Assembly (NCBI GenBank): GCA_029531795.1
Contig: JAPEIS010000015.1
Span: 372,001-436,000 of the forward strand
Length of the DNA: 64,000 bases
Direction of reading: 5' to 3'
Source of the DNA: Sclerotinia nivalis
Taxonomy: Eukaryota; Ascomycota; Leotiomycetes; Helotiales; Sclerotiniaceae
Below the pieces are notes generated by a model. That model saw only the letters and a list, made by a program, of their open reading frames with translations, was not told where the DNA came from and ran no database searches. Shown piece by piece: positions 35,658-47,967 of the stretch. Each line of letters opens with the position of its first letter. Within the stretch, counting starts at the first letter, position 1. Position numbers and translations under genes: made by a program.

Positions 35658-36267
35658 ATGAAGTTCTCAATCATCCTTTTGGCTGCTGCCACTATTGTCT
35701 CTGCGGCTGAGTTCCCAGGTCAACCTGCTTGTGCAGTAGGTTCTCTTTAGCTCCTTTCTTTCATACTCAATCTTAATTCACTAACCACTGCCGCAGAGTC
35801 CATGCATCACTCAAGCCATCAGCCAAGGCACCAATTGCGACATTGAAGACATAGTTTGCCAATGTCAAGCGTCCAATTTGGCGGGCATCTCCACCGCTAT
35901 AGTCCCCTGTATCCTAGGTGCATGCACTGCCGCCGGAGAATTACAACAAGCTCAAGCTGCCCCAAATCGATGTGACAATATAGGAGCCGCTACCGCTACT
36001 ACCAGTAGCGCCTCATCTACTTCAGAAACATCTTCAGCTTCTCCCGGTTCATCTACTACTTCGGGTCCGGCTTCGACTACTGGTTCCGATACGAGAACTA
36101 CTGGCCCAACCACCACTTCTAGACCTACTAATGGGACATTCACGACGAGCCAACCAACTGCCACTAGTACAGCTGGAGAGGTTACACAAAATGCTGCGCA
36201 TTCTGTTGGACTGGCAGGTGTTGGTGGTATGGTTGGTCTTCTTGCGGCTGTGGTTGCTGCTTTGTAG
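35658..36267 (+). CDS. CFEM-domain secreted/GPI-anchored protein
   Basis: A fungal extracellular cysteine-rich protein. The CFEM family includes haem/iron-binding wall proteins and effectors. Exons 35658-35735 and 35797-36267, intron 35736-35796 (GTAGGT..GCAG), giving 182 aa. Signal peptide MKFSIILLAAATIVSA. The CFEM domain has all eight cysteines in order: QPACA, SPCITQ, GTNCDIED, VCQCQ (two), IVPCILGACT (two), NRCDN. The haem-type Asp in NCDIEDIVC is present. A Ser/Thr-rich stalk (about residues 95-150) and a hydrophobic C-terminus (LAGVGGMVGLLAAVVAAL) indicate a GPI anchor. Intact. The role (iron uptake, wall or host interaction) cannot be decided here. Confidence 0.93.
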
Positions 36268-37760
36268 ATGGGTTTGTTTCAGGCTTGGGACGCCAATACA
36301 TAGCATTGGATGTTTTTTGGTATTAATGTAGTGTTATGGGCCAGAGAATGGAGGAGGATGTAATACTTATGGGACGTTGGGATTTCTCTAATCGCGTATT
36401 GAAAGGTATTGAGGGTAGCTTTTGGATGGGAATAGGCAGTTCCATGGGAACGACCCTGCACACGGCGAGACTTGGCAAACTTACGACATTCCTTTACGGC
36501 AAAACTTCTTCTTATATCTGTTAGGTAGCGTAGCTGATAAAGTTCAATAAAAGTAATTCGCTCTTGTGTGATTCCTCCTGAGGATTACCTGTATCCGGAA
36601 TCCCTTAGTGGATCATCCGAATTAGTGGTTCCTTGACCTTGACCCCGATTTTCATCACAGCTTTACAGCAAGCTCGATACAGCAAAACATGAAGGCAAAA
36701 GTACAAAAAGAACATACAACAGTAGGGATTCGCTGGTGGTCACCCACCCAACTACTAATCCACCGATCTGAAGCTTGTGTATGGCAGAGCGGACGGGATG
36801 CCCAATTCTCTTCAGTCTATGGTCGTATGTGCTGGAGAGAGCTGAAATTGAGGTTATATTGAAGTGAAGGGGGGTGTATGGAATAGGTAGGATGAAATGA
36901 CCGAGAAACTGGTGACAAGCCCTAAAAGGAATCTTCTGTCCTTTTTGCATTCATCTTGCTTCTTTTCCCGTAGTTGTAAAATACCTCAAGAATTGTTCTG
37001 GTTCTCAGTTGCATACTTTATGCGCAGAGCCCAACGTCTTGTTCTCGATCCCGAATATGTTGATAGGCCCTCGAAAACGGTCTAATTACTAGTACCTCAA
37101 CACACCTTCACTTACCTAGGTACCACTTGATTTGGAAGCTCGACGCATGTTTCAGACGCACAGTTCTAGCGTGGTTCTCATCAATTGAACTGTAATTTAC
37201 TGTTCTGATACTGTCAAGGGAAGTGCAGACCAATGTGAAGTGAACGAAATCGTATGGCTAAAGACATGGAAATTCGCGGGATTAATCTGTCTGGAATAGA
37301 AACGAAACAGAATAATGACTATAGAAAAAGAGAATGTCGGGGGATCAGTGGTCGACGATAGAAATCGAAACCATTGCTATGTTGGATTTCCAGCATTTCG
37401 GGTCTTGATAAAACGCTTAAAAGCTCATATGATTGCACTTGTAATCCTCGCGGATTGTCAGATCGATTGCTGATGTATGATATATCTTTGCTAAACAGTG
37501 TGGCTAAGACTTCAATCGCCATCTTTGTACTGTGATAGAGTAGACTTTGTTGTTTCGTGGTAACAGAATATTATTATTGATGATTAGAAGAGCCGATGGG
37601 GATAACTGATAGTGGGGTGCTTTTGATCTTACCGCTTATTTCTGCCGCGGGCACTTTTGTTCAAAGGCCAATCACAACTCGCATAGATTAGATAAGCGTT
37701 CTTCATCACTAAATTTATTTTTGAATACTTGCGTTGCGATGGATTAAATATCCGAAACTG
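36268..37760. other. Intergenic, no gene recognised
   Basis: About 1.5 kb between CFEM and Yae1 genes on the same strand. Short ORFs only, none protein-like. Confidence 0.55.
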
Positions 37761-38510
37761 ATGAATACCACGATCGAAATGTTTCGCGACAACGAATTTC
37801 CCATGTCTTCCGGTACTTTCTCGATCTCACCGTCCGAGCCTGCCGTTCACAATGACGATTTCAACGATGTCTTTGGGTCCGAACCAGGTTCTCCAACATT
37901 TGACGTCAGAGATGACCACGATGGAGACATGTTTGGAGTTGGGAATACAGAAATTTCAGATATACCAAGATTAAAGGAGAAACATGAAACAGAAGGATAT
38001 AGGGATGGTGTCACAAAAGGAAAGGCCGAAAGTGTTCAAAAAGGATTTGACGAGGGCTATGGATTGGGTGCTGTGTTAGGTTTGAGAATAGGAAAAGTTA
38101 TAGGAATACTTGACGGAGTTTTTGGAGCAGTTTCCGTGTGTGCCGGCAAATCCGAAGATACAAAATGGACGAACGAGAAGTCCCGGTTAGAAGAATTGTT
38201 TAAGAATGCAAAAGAGGAATTAAAGACAGAAAAGGTGTTTGCGAGGGAGTGGTGGGGCGAGGATGGAATATGGAAATTTGAAATCCCAGGGGAAAAGGAA
38301 GGAAATGATGTTGTATTTCCCGACGTTGCTGCAGCACACCCTTTGCTCAAGAAATGGGAAGGACTTGCGCAAGAGGAGATACAAAGGTGGTCGTTAGATT
38401 TGGAATTGATGGAGGGAAATGAAGAGGATGCTGTGCCAGCGAAGCAGCAAATTAAAGCTGACGCCGTGGAACAAAAGATGGGTATGGTGAAAACAGATTT
38501 GAATTGGTGA
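37761..38510 (+). CDS. YAE1: Yae1-like protein
   Basis: Yae1 with Lto1 acts as an adaptor that recruits the ABC protein Rli1/ABCE1 to the cytosolic Fe-S targeting complex, so it supports ribosome recycling. Single exon, 249 aa, with ATG at 37761 (MNTTIEMFRDNEFP) as the likely start. The signature Yae1_N repeat of Gly every four residues is clear at about residues 75-115: HETEGYRDGVTKGKAESVQK, then GFDEGYGLGAVLGLRIGKVI. N-terminal acidic linker (FNDVFGSEPGSP) and a charged helical C-terminus follow. Intact and of usual length. Confidence 0.88.
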   Translation: MNTTIEMFRDNEFPMSSGTFSISPSEPAVHNDDFNDVFGSEPGSPTFDVRDDHDGDMFGVGNTEISDIPRLKEKHETEGYRDGVTKGKAESVQKGFDEGYGLGAVLGLRIGKVIGILDGVFGAVSVCAGKSEDTKWTNEKSRLEELFKNAKEELKTEKVFAREWWGEDGIWKFEIPGEKEGNDVVFPDVAAAHPLLKKWEGLAQEEIQRWSLDLELMEGNEEDAVPAKQQIKADAVEQKMGMVKTDLNW

Positions 38511-40638
38511 AAGACGATTGGTCACATGGAAATGAAACGATCAAACTTGGAGGCAAGCCGACTCTCACGGCATATACGAGGTATGGCACAAGAACCTCAC
38601 ACCAAGATGCACCCTCAAGTATTGATACCCAGATATCAAAAGCGATGGACTTGTTTGGTGCGGGCAGAGATCTGATGGGTAAATCTGCGCGTGCTCGTGA
38701 CTCGGGCATCACAACATGCATCCTTTGCTCATTTTGTCGACTTCTTTATGCGAGCGAGCCTACAGATTAGATTGATCGGTCCCTGCATCCAGGCCTCATC
38801 AATCTTGACCAGCCTCTGTGCCACGAGACCTGTTTACAAATTCAGACCAGAATCCACCCAATTCGGAAGTTGAGGGATACAATGAATAAGTGTGAATGGA
38901 TCCAAGCGCATAACAATTGTATCGCTAAATTAGGGAACGAGAACTAGTTTGGGCCCGGTGCCACGTTTATCCCTCATTGCATGCAACAATCCACATTCAA
39001 GGTTACTCTTAACCAGTGTATAACTATTAGAGGTCGCTTTTGCCACGGGGCATTCAATTGTGGTAGAAAAGTTCAATGATAAAATCCGTTTTGTCACATT
39101 TCCAATTTGGACTCCATTTATTTTCAAGCAGATACGAGCTTCTAACCAAATATTTCATACTAAAGCGCTTAAGAGACCTATTTGCGGGGGTTCTCTATGT
39201 ACCTACAAGGAAGTCTGCCGACCATTAGGTCAATGCGCATTAGCCTTCCAATTTCTGGATGTTTGTTTTGAAACACGCCATTGGAGTAAGAAAGAAGCTT
39301 AAAGAAGCCGAACCAATTAAATTATTAGATTAAAAAGATCTGCTGAATAATCTAATTGATCTGCGATTATCCCCCACCAATTAGCTTATAGAACTTACAG
39401 TTTGGCTGTCCGTGTTCGTGTAAAAAAAACCTGCCAAAGTTCAAATTCACCATCAGCGGCACAAACAAACTTAGCTAACTAGAACATGCCATTATCGCAT
39501 ATAGTAATACTATAATCATCAAAAGCGATGCAACCCAATTGGCTGAATGACCTTTGAAATCCATAATATTTTGCTGTACTTTGTAAAATAACCGCAGGTC
39601 CCTTGAAATCATAAGGGCTAGGATGAGTAAGAGGGTCCAGATGAAAAACTTCTTGTTGGTTGGTGGTATTCTACTCTGTAGGTACTAATTAATTGGTAGT
39701 AAGCAGGTCAAGGAGCCGGCAACAACGGCCTTGCAACATTGGACGAAAAGAGTTTTTTCCTATTTTCCTACTTTCCTACTTCCACAAGGTAGGTAGGTAG
39801 GTACCTATTATAAATGAAAATAATAAACCAATCACAATTTACTCTTTTTAGTATTTTCATACTAAGTAACTCTTGGAAAGAACCTACTAGGGAAACAGGT
39901 TCTTACTTCTTTTGATATATACCATCATCTCTTTGCCTATCTTTGCTCATCTTTTTCTCTTCTCTTCCATCTACTTATTCTCTCTCCCGTAATAATTACC
40001 TACCATCTCTCCTCCATCTTCAACCTCACATTACACCTTACACCTTCTACCTTCACTCCTAGCAAGCCCTCACATACTATTTTCCTATTAATCACCTATT
40101 GGCAAGACTTTGATCTTTCCACGGGCTTGCTGTCCACTCCTTTGAAGATTGTTTATATTTTATCATCGAATCCTATGGTCTTAACTGTTTCCAATTAATT
40201 CACCTGGTCGAAAAATAACCACCTTCATACATACGAGCAATCGCATTGCTTTTTTTTTTGTGTAATAAAATCTTATCATACGAGAAAAGTGAGTTGTCAA
40301 AATGTCTCATTAATCTACGCTACTTCAGCCTTCCCACCTTGTGCAATCAATCTATCACAAGTTGTTACCAAACGGCGCAGTAAATTGCGGTTACCCAGTG
40401 AATGGGTAAATCTTGTTTTTATTGACCCGCACAAGCCTTTGGTTACAAGGCGATGAGGCGAGGCTGGGAAATATATAATAACTTCACCATACTTCCAAGA
40501 CTTCTAATCCTCATCTTCCTTTTGTATCTTCCAATTTCCTTCAAGTTTCTAATATTTACTTGTCTTCACTTGTCGCTCACTCCTGTATTGAGTTTTACGC
40601 AAATCATACTGATCTCTTCCAAGTAACCTTTAGAAGCC
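38511..40638. other. Intergenic; glyoxal oxidase upstream region at right end
   Basis: About 2.1 kb. No gene seen to 39.8 kb. 39,930-40,640 is pyrimidine-rich on the + strand, typical of a fungal promoter and leader for the following + gene. (GGTA)n lies at 39789-39803. Confidence 0.55.
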
Positions 40639-43438
40639 ATGAAGGCTACCCTACTTTCCTTGGGCTTCATCGCCACTGTTTCCGCCAATATCGTCTTCAA
40701 TCATGTCCCTTTAAGCTGTGATATTAGAAGCCAAAATCTGTACTACGGCTGTCTCGAAGGTCAGAATTGTACTGATGATGGAACTGGAGAGTGAGTAATC
40801 TTTGACTTTACATGCACAGTATAAAGCTAATCATTCACACAGATGCTATGTCCCAACCACTCCCATGCCATCCCGTTATTACCCGGTTCCAGTCAAAGAT
40901 CGAGCCATCGAACCAAGACAAGCTGTCTACTCAACAGACGGTACCTGTGGTCCTGCCAATGGTAACACTATTTGCGATCCAAACAGTACAGTTTACAAAG
41001 GATCATGCTGCTCGGTAGGTCGCCAAAAAAGAATGGAAGATCAGCAACTGATTCAGAAAATAGTCATACGGCTGGTGTGGAAATGATGATGCGTGAGTAT
41101 ACCAACTATTCTTATCATCCATGAGTACTTGCTGATTTTATAGTCACTGTGGAGCTGGTTGTTTATCTGGATGCACCAGCGGAACCTCTCCTCGATCTGA
41201 TGGTCGATGCGGCACTGTAAGGCCTTGTAAAACTTGTATTGTGGTGTTGATGATATACTGACCTTTGTAGGCTTTCGGTGGTGCTACTTGTGATCCAAAA
41301 GGAGCATTTGGTGGTTGTTGTTCTTCATACGGGTAAGTCATGCTTTTATCCAATATCACTTTGTGCAATTTCGTTCTTGAAAGGCTTTCTATGTTGAATA
41401 AATACTGATTCTACCTTTTCTAGCTATTGTGGTTCTACCCCTGATCACTGTTTGGCCTCGAGTGGCTGCCAGAATGGATGCACAGACGCGAAGTCTACAA
41501 CCGTTGCACAGTCTACAACCGTTGCACAGTCTACAACCACTGCAGCTGGCGGTGGCGCAGCAGCCTCGTCGACTTCCCAAGAACCAGTGATTGCTCCAGT
41601 TACTTCTACACTCTCACCCGCCGCAGCCAGTAACGCACCAGTAACCACGGATGGATCATGTGGTACCGCAAATGGCGGTACTGTTTGCGGTAATTGGCCA
41701 AATGGAAATTGTTGTTCCATGTACGGATTTTGGTAAGCTGGATCATCACTCGCAAAGCTTCAATAGCCTAACACAAAATAGTGGTAACACCAATGCCCAT
41801 TGCGGTGCCGGATGTCAATCAGGGAACTGTTTGAATGCACCAGCGGTTCCAGCCCCAGGCGCAAATCCTGCCCCAGCTGCCCCAGTGGGAGGTGCATTCA
41901 ACATCGTCGGTCAATCTGGAGTTCCAGCCATGCACGCAGCACTAATGCAAAACGGTCGGGTCATGTTCCTCGACAAGTTGGAGAACTACACCCAATTGAG
42001 ATTGCCAAACGGAAATTACGCCATGTCATCAGAATATGATCCAGCAACTAACGGTGTTGCGGCTCCTCTAGCTTACAAGACAAACGCATTCTGCTCCGGA
42101 GGTACTTTCCTTGCAGATGGTCGTGTTGTTTCTCTTGGAGGTAATGCACCTTTGACATGGCTTGATCCAACCATTGGTGATGGTTTCGACGCTATTCGAT
42201 ACCTTGAGCGATCTTCTACGGATGCTAGTCTGACAGGACAAGACTGGAGTGAGCCAGGTAACAAGCTCGCAAGCGCTCGTTGGTATGCTACTGCTCAAAC
42301 TATGGGTGATGGAACCATCTTCGTTGCTTCTGGAAGTTTAAACGGCCTCGATCCAACTGTGAACACGAACAACAATCCTACATACGAGATCCTCAGTGCT
42401 ACCGCAGTTTCACAAGGCAAGAACATTGATTTGGAAATTTTGGAGAAGAATCAACCTTACTACATGTATCCTTTTGTCCATCTCCTCAATGATGGAAATT
42501 TGTTCATCTTTGTCTCAAAGTCTTCTCAAATCTTCAATGTTGGTACCAATACCATTGTCAAGGAATTACCCGAACTTGCAGGAGACTACCGTACATATCC
42601 TAACACTGGTGGAAGTGTTTTGCTTCCATTATCAAGCGCGAACAATTGGAACCCTGATATCGTCATCTGCGGTGGTGGTGCATATCAAGATATCACCAGT
42701 CCAACGGAACCAAGTTGTGGAAGAATCCAGCCATTGAGTGCAAACCCCACATGGGAGTTGGATTCTATGCCTGAAGGTCGTGGTATGGTTGAAGGAAACT
42801 TACTTCCCGATGGAACTGTCATTTGGCTTAACGGATGTAATTTGGGTGCTCAAGGGTTTGGACTTGCAAAAGCCCCAACTTTGGAAGCTCTTCTCTACGA
42901 TCCCACAAAGGCCAAGGGTCAAAGATTCTCAACTCTTGCCACTTCAACTATCCCACGTCTTTATCATTCTGTCTCCCTTCTCCTTCTTGATGGCACACTC
43001 ATGGTCGCTGGCTCAAATCCTGTTGCGATGCCAAAGCTCAAGCCTGATGCTGGCGACGAATTTGTCACTGAGTTCCGAGTGGAGAACTATGTTCCTCCAT
43101 ATCTCTCTGGTGATAACGCAAACAAGCGTCCAACCAATGTGAAATTGTCTTCAGGCAGCTTCAAAGCAGACGGCAGCACACTCGACGTAACCTTCGATTG
43201 CCCAGCTGGCGCAAAGGCAGTGACTGTGACTTTGTATCACGGTGGATTTGTCACTCATTCAGTACACATGGGTCATCGCATGCTGCATTTGGATAACACA
43301 GGCTTCGTCGCTGGTGCAACACAGCAGAAGTTGACTGTTACCCGACCACCAAACAACAATGTGGCACCTCCTGGACCATATGTTGTTTACATTCTTGTAG
43401 ATGGCATTCCCGCAATGGGACAATTTGTTACGGTTTGA
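40639..43438 (+). CDS. Glyoxal oxidase (AA5-type copper radical oxidase) with three chitin-binding modules
   Basis: Secreted copper-radical oxidase making H2O2 from aldehydes such as glyoxal. Seven exons: 40639-40790, 40843-41014, 41064-41092, 41144-41216, 41271-41332, 41424-41732, 41782-43438. Phases check, giving 817 aa. Signal peptide MKATLLSLGFIATVSA. Three CBM18/hevein-type modules at about residues 82-130, 136-180 and 236-283, each with CG..NGG..C, CCS.YG.CG and HC motifs. Ser/Thr linker between modules 2 and 3 has three AQSTT repeats. The catalytic domain runs from about 310. Radical-site Cys in NAFCSGG and Tyr in ARWYATAQ; copper ligands in RLYHS (Tyr-His) and THSVHMGHR. The DUF1929-type C-terminal domain ends at QFVTV. 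Intact. Exon 3 is only 29 nt. Confidence 0.94.
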
Positions 43439-44542
43439 AGGTCTGCATTTCAATGAGGTTCAACAGGGTCTTGCAGCATAGCTTTGGTTTGGGATGGAGA
43501 TTCATGGAATATGGCGTTATGTGCGGATAACCAAAATTGTACCCAGGGCTAAAGCCAGGGCGAAGGGTTCAGTCTCAATAGCGAATAATGATAATAATTC
43601 TTCAATTTTGAATGGTGTTTTAATGTTATTGTGATTGATGATTGATGTGTCAACAACATTAAAGAATTGTTCCTACGTGATCCCTACTAATTAGAGGCTG
43701 AAATTCCCCATGCCATCAGCCTGTAATTTTGACTAAAAAGGGCCCACTCGTCGCAATATTTCCGTACGCCCAAGAAATTTACCGCGGAAGAAATGAAACA
43801 AAAAAAACTTTAATCAACAAATCACGACTAATGATTATCTCCTCGTGCATTTGAGCAGAACCGGATTTAGCTAGTGATCATGTACTATGCATGCATTGCA
43901 GCACACAGTACTCCATAAATCGTTTGTAGCCTGTCATATGGTGACAACAAATGGCGAATGGTGGTTGCGTGAAGAATCTAAATTAAGTGAGGTGAGGGAC
44001 TGGGGTGGAAGGGTAAAGGTGCCACAGAAGGACCCAGTAAAGAGACCCCAGTAAAGAGGGGGGAGCTGAAAAACTTGGTAGGATGATAGGATTTTGTACA
44101 CGGTGTTGTATTGTGATATTTGTAAGTGTTTCAAGTATTGTAGAACTAAAGGTAAAGCTACAGGTAAAGGTTGTCAATGAAAGATTGTCGAGGGGTTGAA
44201 TTTTGAAGAATTTGAAGAGTTGATTCTGGTCAACCCATTTTTGATCACGCGAGCTTCATTTCGACCACACCGACCAGACGAGGGACCCTCATTTCGAACC
44301 TCGGGACGTGGGAGCTGGAACTTCAGCTTGGGACTGAGTGAGTGAATTCAAGGAAAGGAGGGGAACAGAGTGAAGCTTCATATATATAGAGTCGTACGAA
44401 GTACAACGAGGCAAAAGAACTTTTACGAAGCACACCACAATTACGCAAATCGCAGTCTTACATACTTACAGACTCGCAGACTTGCAATCTCGCAAGCTGA
44501 CCACTCTTCGACAAGTCCTTGCACAATTCAATAAACCAAACG
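43439..44542. other. Intergenic; annexin promoter at right end
   Basis: About 1.1 kb, no gene. 44,400-44,540 has repeated CTTACAGACTCGCAGACTTG-like units before the annexin ATG. A TATATATAGA box-like stretch lies near 44380. Confidence 0.5.
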
Positions 44543-46957
44543 ATGTCGCTCGATCCGCGAGATTCACAAATGAGGGGTAGGAGTAAGAGTCCCGGACGCG
44601 AAAGATCGCGTTCGAGGTCTGGGTATGAAGTGGAAGGGGTGAAAGCACCTACACCGCCAAGTTTCGATGATAGAAGAGAGTATGACTATGATGAGTCTCG
44701 CACTGGCAGAACTGGCAGATACAGGGATGCAAGCCCAAATCCTACAACGGGATTTGGTGCATCGAGATATGGAGGGACTGGAGCTGGTATACCAGATATC
44801 TTGAAGATTGATGAGGTGAGGTATACAGAGAGGGATAGGGATCATGAGAGATTGCATACTCCTGCTCAGTTTGACAATTTGACTTATGGAGAGGGGTACG
44901 TACCAGGTACTCCGGCAAAGATCAATATTTATGGATCTCGCGACCCATCCCCAGCTGCCGTTCCTCGAAGTGCAGGAGGGTATGGAAAGGATATTCATAC
45001 TCCCACCTTTAGTACCTTCAGCGACCGGTTAGCCTCACCTCGCGACCACGAACTTGGAGCAGATACACGTAGACATGATGATAACCATGGTCGTCAGAGA
45101 TCCGCAAGTTTTAATGTTTCTGCGGGCGTCGGAAAACATCATGGCTCTATCTCAGGTGGTGTGGGTATGGGTCATGATCAATCTTATGCTCAATCTTCAG
45201 TGGGATCACAAGTCTCCGATCTTCCTAGTCCCGGACCACCCGGTGCGAGATATGGAACACCAGCCAGTCCTGTTGCGGGAGGTGGATGGGTAAGCGCGGG
45301 GTATGGCAAGAGAGAAGATGAGCATAATAGGTATACAGACCCGGCGGCATGGAAATATGCGCAGCCTGGTGATAAGATTACCTTTTCGAGTACCACTAGG
45401 AAGACCGTAATTGGAGGAGAAGATCATGGACGTAGAGATTCTTCACCACCGAGACATCATAGACATGAAAGTTCATCGGCTCGAAGCAGTAGCTCCCGAG
45501 TCGTCTCTGAATCAATCGTTACTGTCAACCCTGGTTCTCGTCGTGATGCTTCCCCCAATCCTGCTAGGCTGGGCGATCGACTCAATACACTAAGTATCAG
45601 TACTAGTGGTCATCCCGGTCACTCGTCCCATGGCTCTCTTAGCTTATCTCCCGGCGGCCATTCTCATTCCGGCTCTCTCAGCCTAGCCAATGCCCCCGGA
45701 TCTCCCCTCCTCGAATCCTACAAGGGAACATATCAATCCATATCCCCCATGCCATCTCCAATGCTCATGGTCACATCACACTCCGACATATCCGAGACAT
45801 TCTCCCCCTTATCCCCATCAGGCGAAGATCGATCTTTCCGGCGCACCGCCCGTTTCCACGATGCCCAAGACGAAGCCGAAATGCTTCGCGATGCCTTGAA
45901 AGGGGAAAATCGTGCTCCGGATGTTCATCCTCTGATTACCATTCTCCCGGGTCTTACACATGAACAAATACTCGATCTTCGCACCGAGTATAAGAAGATT
46001 GTTAAAACGGGTCATGAGAGAAAGGGTGTCAATATCGCTAAACATATCAAACTTCGTCTCAAAGATGAAGATCCTAGTTTGATGAAAGCATGTTATGCGG
46101 TTGCGTTAGGTCAATGGGAAAGTGAAGCTTATTGGGCCAATTTTTGGTACCAAGGAGAAAAATCCCGTAGGGAATTATTGATTGAGAGTTTGATGGGGCG
46201 ATCGAATCGCGAAATTCAGAAAATTAAAGATGGATTTAGTGATAAGAAATATCGGGATTCCCTGCGTCAATGTATGGAGAAGGAACTCAAGGATGATAAG
46301 TTTAAGAAGGCGGTTTTACTTGTCTTGGATGAGAAGAGGATGGAGGAGAGTAGGAGGATTGATGGGGATTTACTCCGAGAGGATATTAGACAGTTGGAGA
46401 AATGTGTTACGAGTGAGAAGGGTGGTGAGACCAGAATGATTGAAATTGTTTGTATGAGGAGTGATAATCATTTGAGGGAGGTTTTGAGGGGGTATGAGGA
46501 GAAGTTTGGGAGGAATTTCGCGAGGGAAATGTTGGGGAAGAGTACTAATCTTGTTGTATGTTGCCTTTCTTTTTTGATTCTCATTTTGCTTATCGTTCTT
46601 TCCCCTCTTACCCCTGTCCCATTTCACCAAAAAAAAACTCAACTAACACCCCCCCAGGGCGAACTCCTAGCCCACATCCTCAACGGCATAATCAACAAAC
46701 CGGTCCGCGACGCCCTCCTCGTTCATCACGCACTCACCCTCTCAACGCGAGACCCGCTTCGCACGGAACTTTTGATCAGTCGATTGGTGAGATATCATTG
46801 GGATCGTAAGCATCTAGAGGAGGTTAAGAGGGAGTATAGGGATAGGTATGGGATTGATATGCAGGAGGCGGTGGGGCAGGGGGTTAGGGGCGATGTGGGG
46901 AAGTTCTTGGAGGGACTTTGTTTGTGGAGGGAGAGTGATAGGGTTAGGGAGGTTTAG
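44543..46957 (+). CDS. Fungal annexin with long Ser/Arg-rich N-terminus
   Basis: Annexins bind membranes, usually via calcium. Two exons, 44543-46555 and 46658-46957, give 770 aa. The start ATG at 44543 reads MSLDPRDSQMRGRSKSPGRE. The first 450 residues are Ser/Pro/Gly/His-rich and disordered. The annexin core begins near APDVHPLITILPGLTHEQIL. It continues through SLMKACYAVALGQWESEAYW, LLIESLMGRSNREIQKIKDG, MIEIVCMRSDNHLREVLRGY and the last repeat after the intron (LLISRLVRYHWDRKHLEEVK). The classic GxGT calcium loop is not seen, as in the filamentous-fungal ANXC4 type. The 102-nt intron is a multiple of three and has no stop. Confidence 0.9.
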   Translation: MSLDPRDSQMRGRSKSPGRERSRSRSGYEVEGVKAPTPPSFDDRREYDYDESRTGRTGRYRDASPNPTTGFGASRYGGTGAGIPDILKIDEVRYTERDRDHERLHTPAQFDNLTYGEGYVPGTPAKINIYGSRDPSPAAVPRSAGGYGKDIHTPTFSTFSDRLASPRDHELGADTRRHDDNHGRQRSASFNVSAGVGKHHGSISGGVGMGHDQSYAQSSVGSQVSDLPSPGPPGARYGTPASPVAGGGWVSAGYGKREDEHNRYTDPAAWKYAQPGDKITFSSTTRKTVIGGEDHGRRDSSPPRHHRHESSSARSSSSRVVSESIVTVNPGSRRDASPNPARLGDRLNTLSISTSGHPGHSSHGSLSLSPGGHSHSGSLSLANAPGSPLLESYKGTYQSISPMPSPMLMVTSHSDISETFSPLSPSGEDRSFRRTARFHDAQDEAEMLRDALKGENRAPDVHPLITILPGLTHEQILDLRTEYKKIVKTGHERKGVNIAKHIKLRLKDEDPSLMKACYAVALGQWESEAYWANFWYQGEKSRRELLIESLMGRSNREIQKIKDGFSDKKYRDSLRQCMEKELKDDKFKKAVLLVLDEKRMEESRRIDGDLLREDIRQLEKCVTSEKGGETRMIEIVCMRSDNHLREVLRGYEEKFGRNFAREMLGKSTNLVVCCLSFLILILLIVLSPLTPVPFHQKKTQLTPPQGELLAHILNGIINKPVRDALLVHHALTLSTRDPLRTELLISRLVRYHWDRKHLEEVKREYRDRYGIDMQEAVGQGVRGDVGKFLEGLCLWRESDRVREV

Positions 46958-47967
46958 GTTGTGGTTTTGAGGGGGTTTGTGGGTGGGTAGGGGTATGGGA
47001 AAGGGGTGGGGAGGAGAGGGGAAGGAGTGAAGGGGAATATGGTGGGAGTGAAGCGGAGATTGTTTCGCACGATTGATTGATGATATGAATGACACTATGA
47101 ATAAATGCATGATATGATGCGCACACAATATGATATGATAAGAAATCAAAATGATATACGGCCGTCGGTTAAAGTCAAAGGAATCAATCAAATGCATTTT
47201 TTGTTAACTTAGTACTTAGTAGGTCCCTTTTATTTATAGGTTTATCTTCGGTGATGTGATTGAGTGATTGGTTTTAGATGTTTATGAGGTTTTTTAGGTT
47301 GTGATCAAATTCTTTTTTTGAATGGTTTCATCTTTGAAAGAAGGGTTTGGGATAGGGATTCTTGTGGGATATTTATGGTGGAAGTTGGCGCTGGGGTAGG
47401 TGGGTTGGAGATATGGGCTGCGTTGGTAGGTCGTTATAGAAAGTTGGATGGTTCTTGAGTAAGGTGAATGTCAGGGGATTACTGATAGATTCAGTGGGTA
47501 TGCATAGATTCAATGTGTATGGATTGAATGAGATGAGTACTGCTTTAAACTTTGAAGCTAAAACCCTAAGAACATGTCATTTTGATGAAGGTGAGCAAAA
47601 AGTCATGTGAGCGCTAGATTAGATGATTACCCCTCATTCTTCCAATCACTCCTTCCCCCAACAACAAACACACCAACATCTGCAAGAACATCTAGGTAAC
47701 TTTACCCAAGAAAAGCAAAACTTCAACTCAATATCCACCCAAAAATATCCTACCTAGTCAAGTGACCAAAACCCATCAATTATTCCTTTACTTTTCCGCA
47801 TTACGTCATCTACCTCTACCTTTCACCTCCTTCTCATCTCAACTTTCCAAACTTATTCAATCATTCAATCATGCATTCCTTCCTTCCTTCCTTCCTATCT
47901 TATATAACAAAATAACTCCCGGACATTAATAATTTGCATCAAAGTCCTCATGGTTCAGTGGTAGAAA
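46958..47967. other. Intergenic
   Basis: About 1 kb between annexin and tRNA. A CCTT microsatellite lies at 47875-47894. No coding region seen. Confidence 0.55.
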
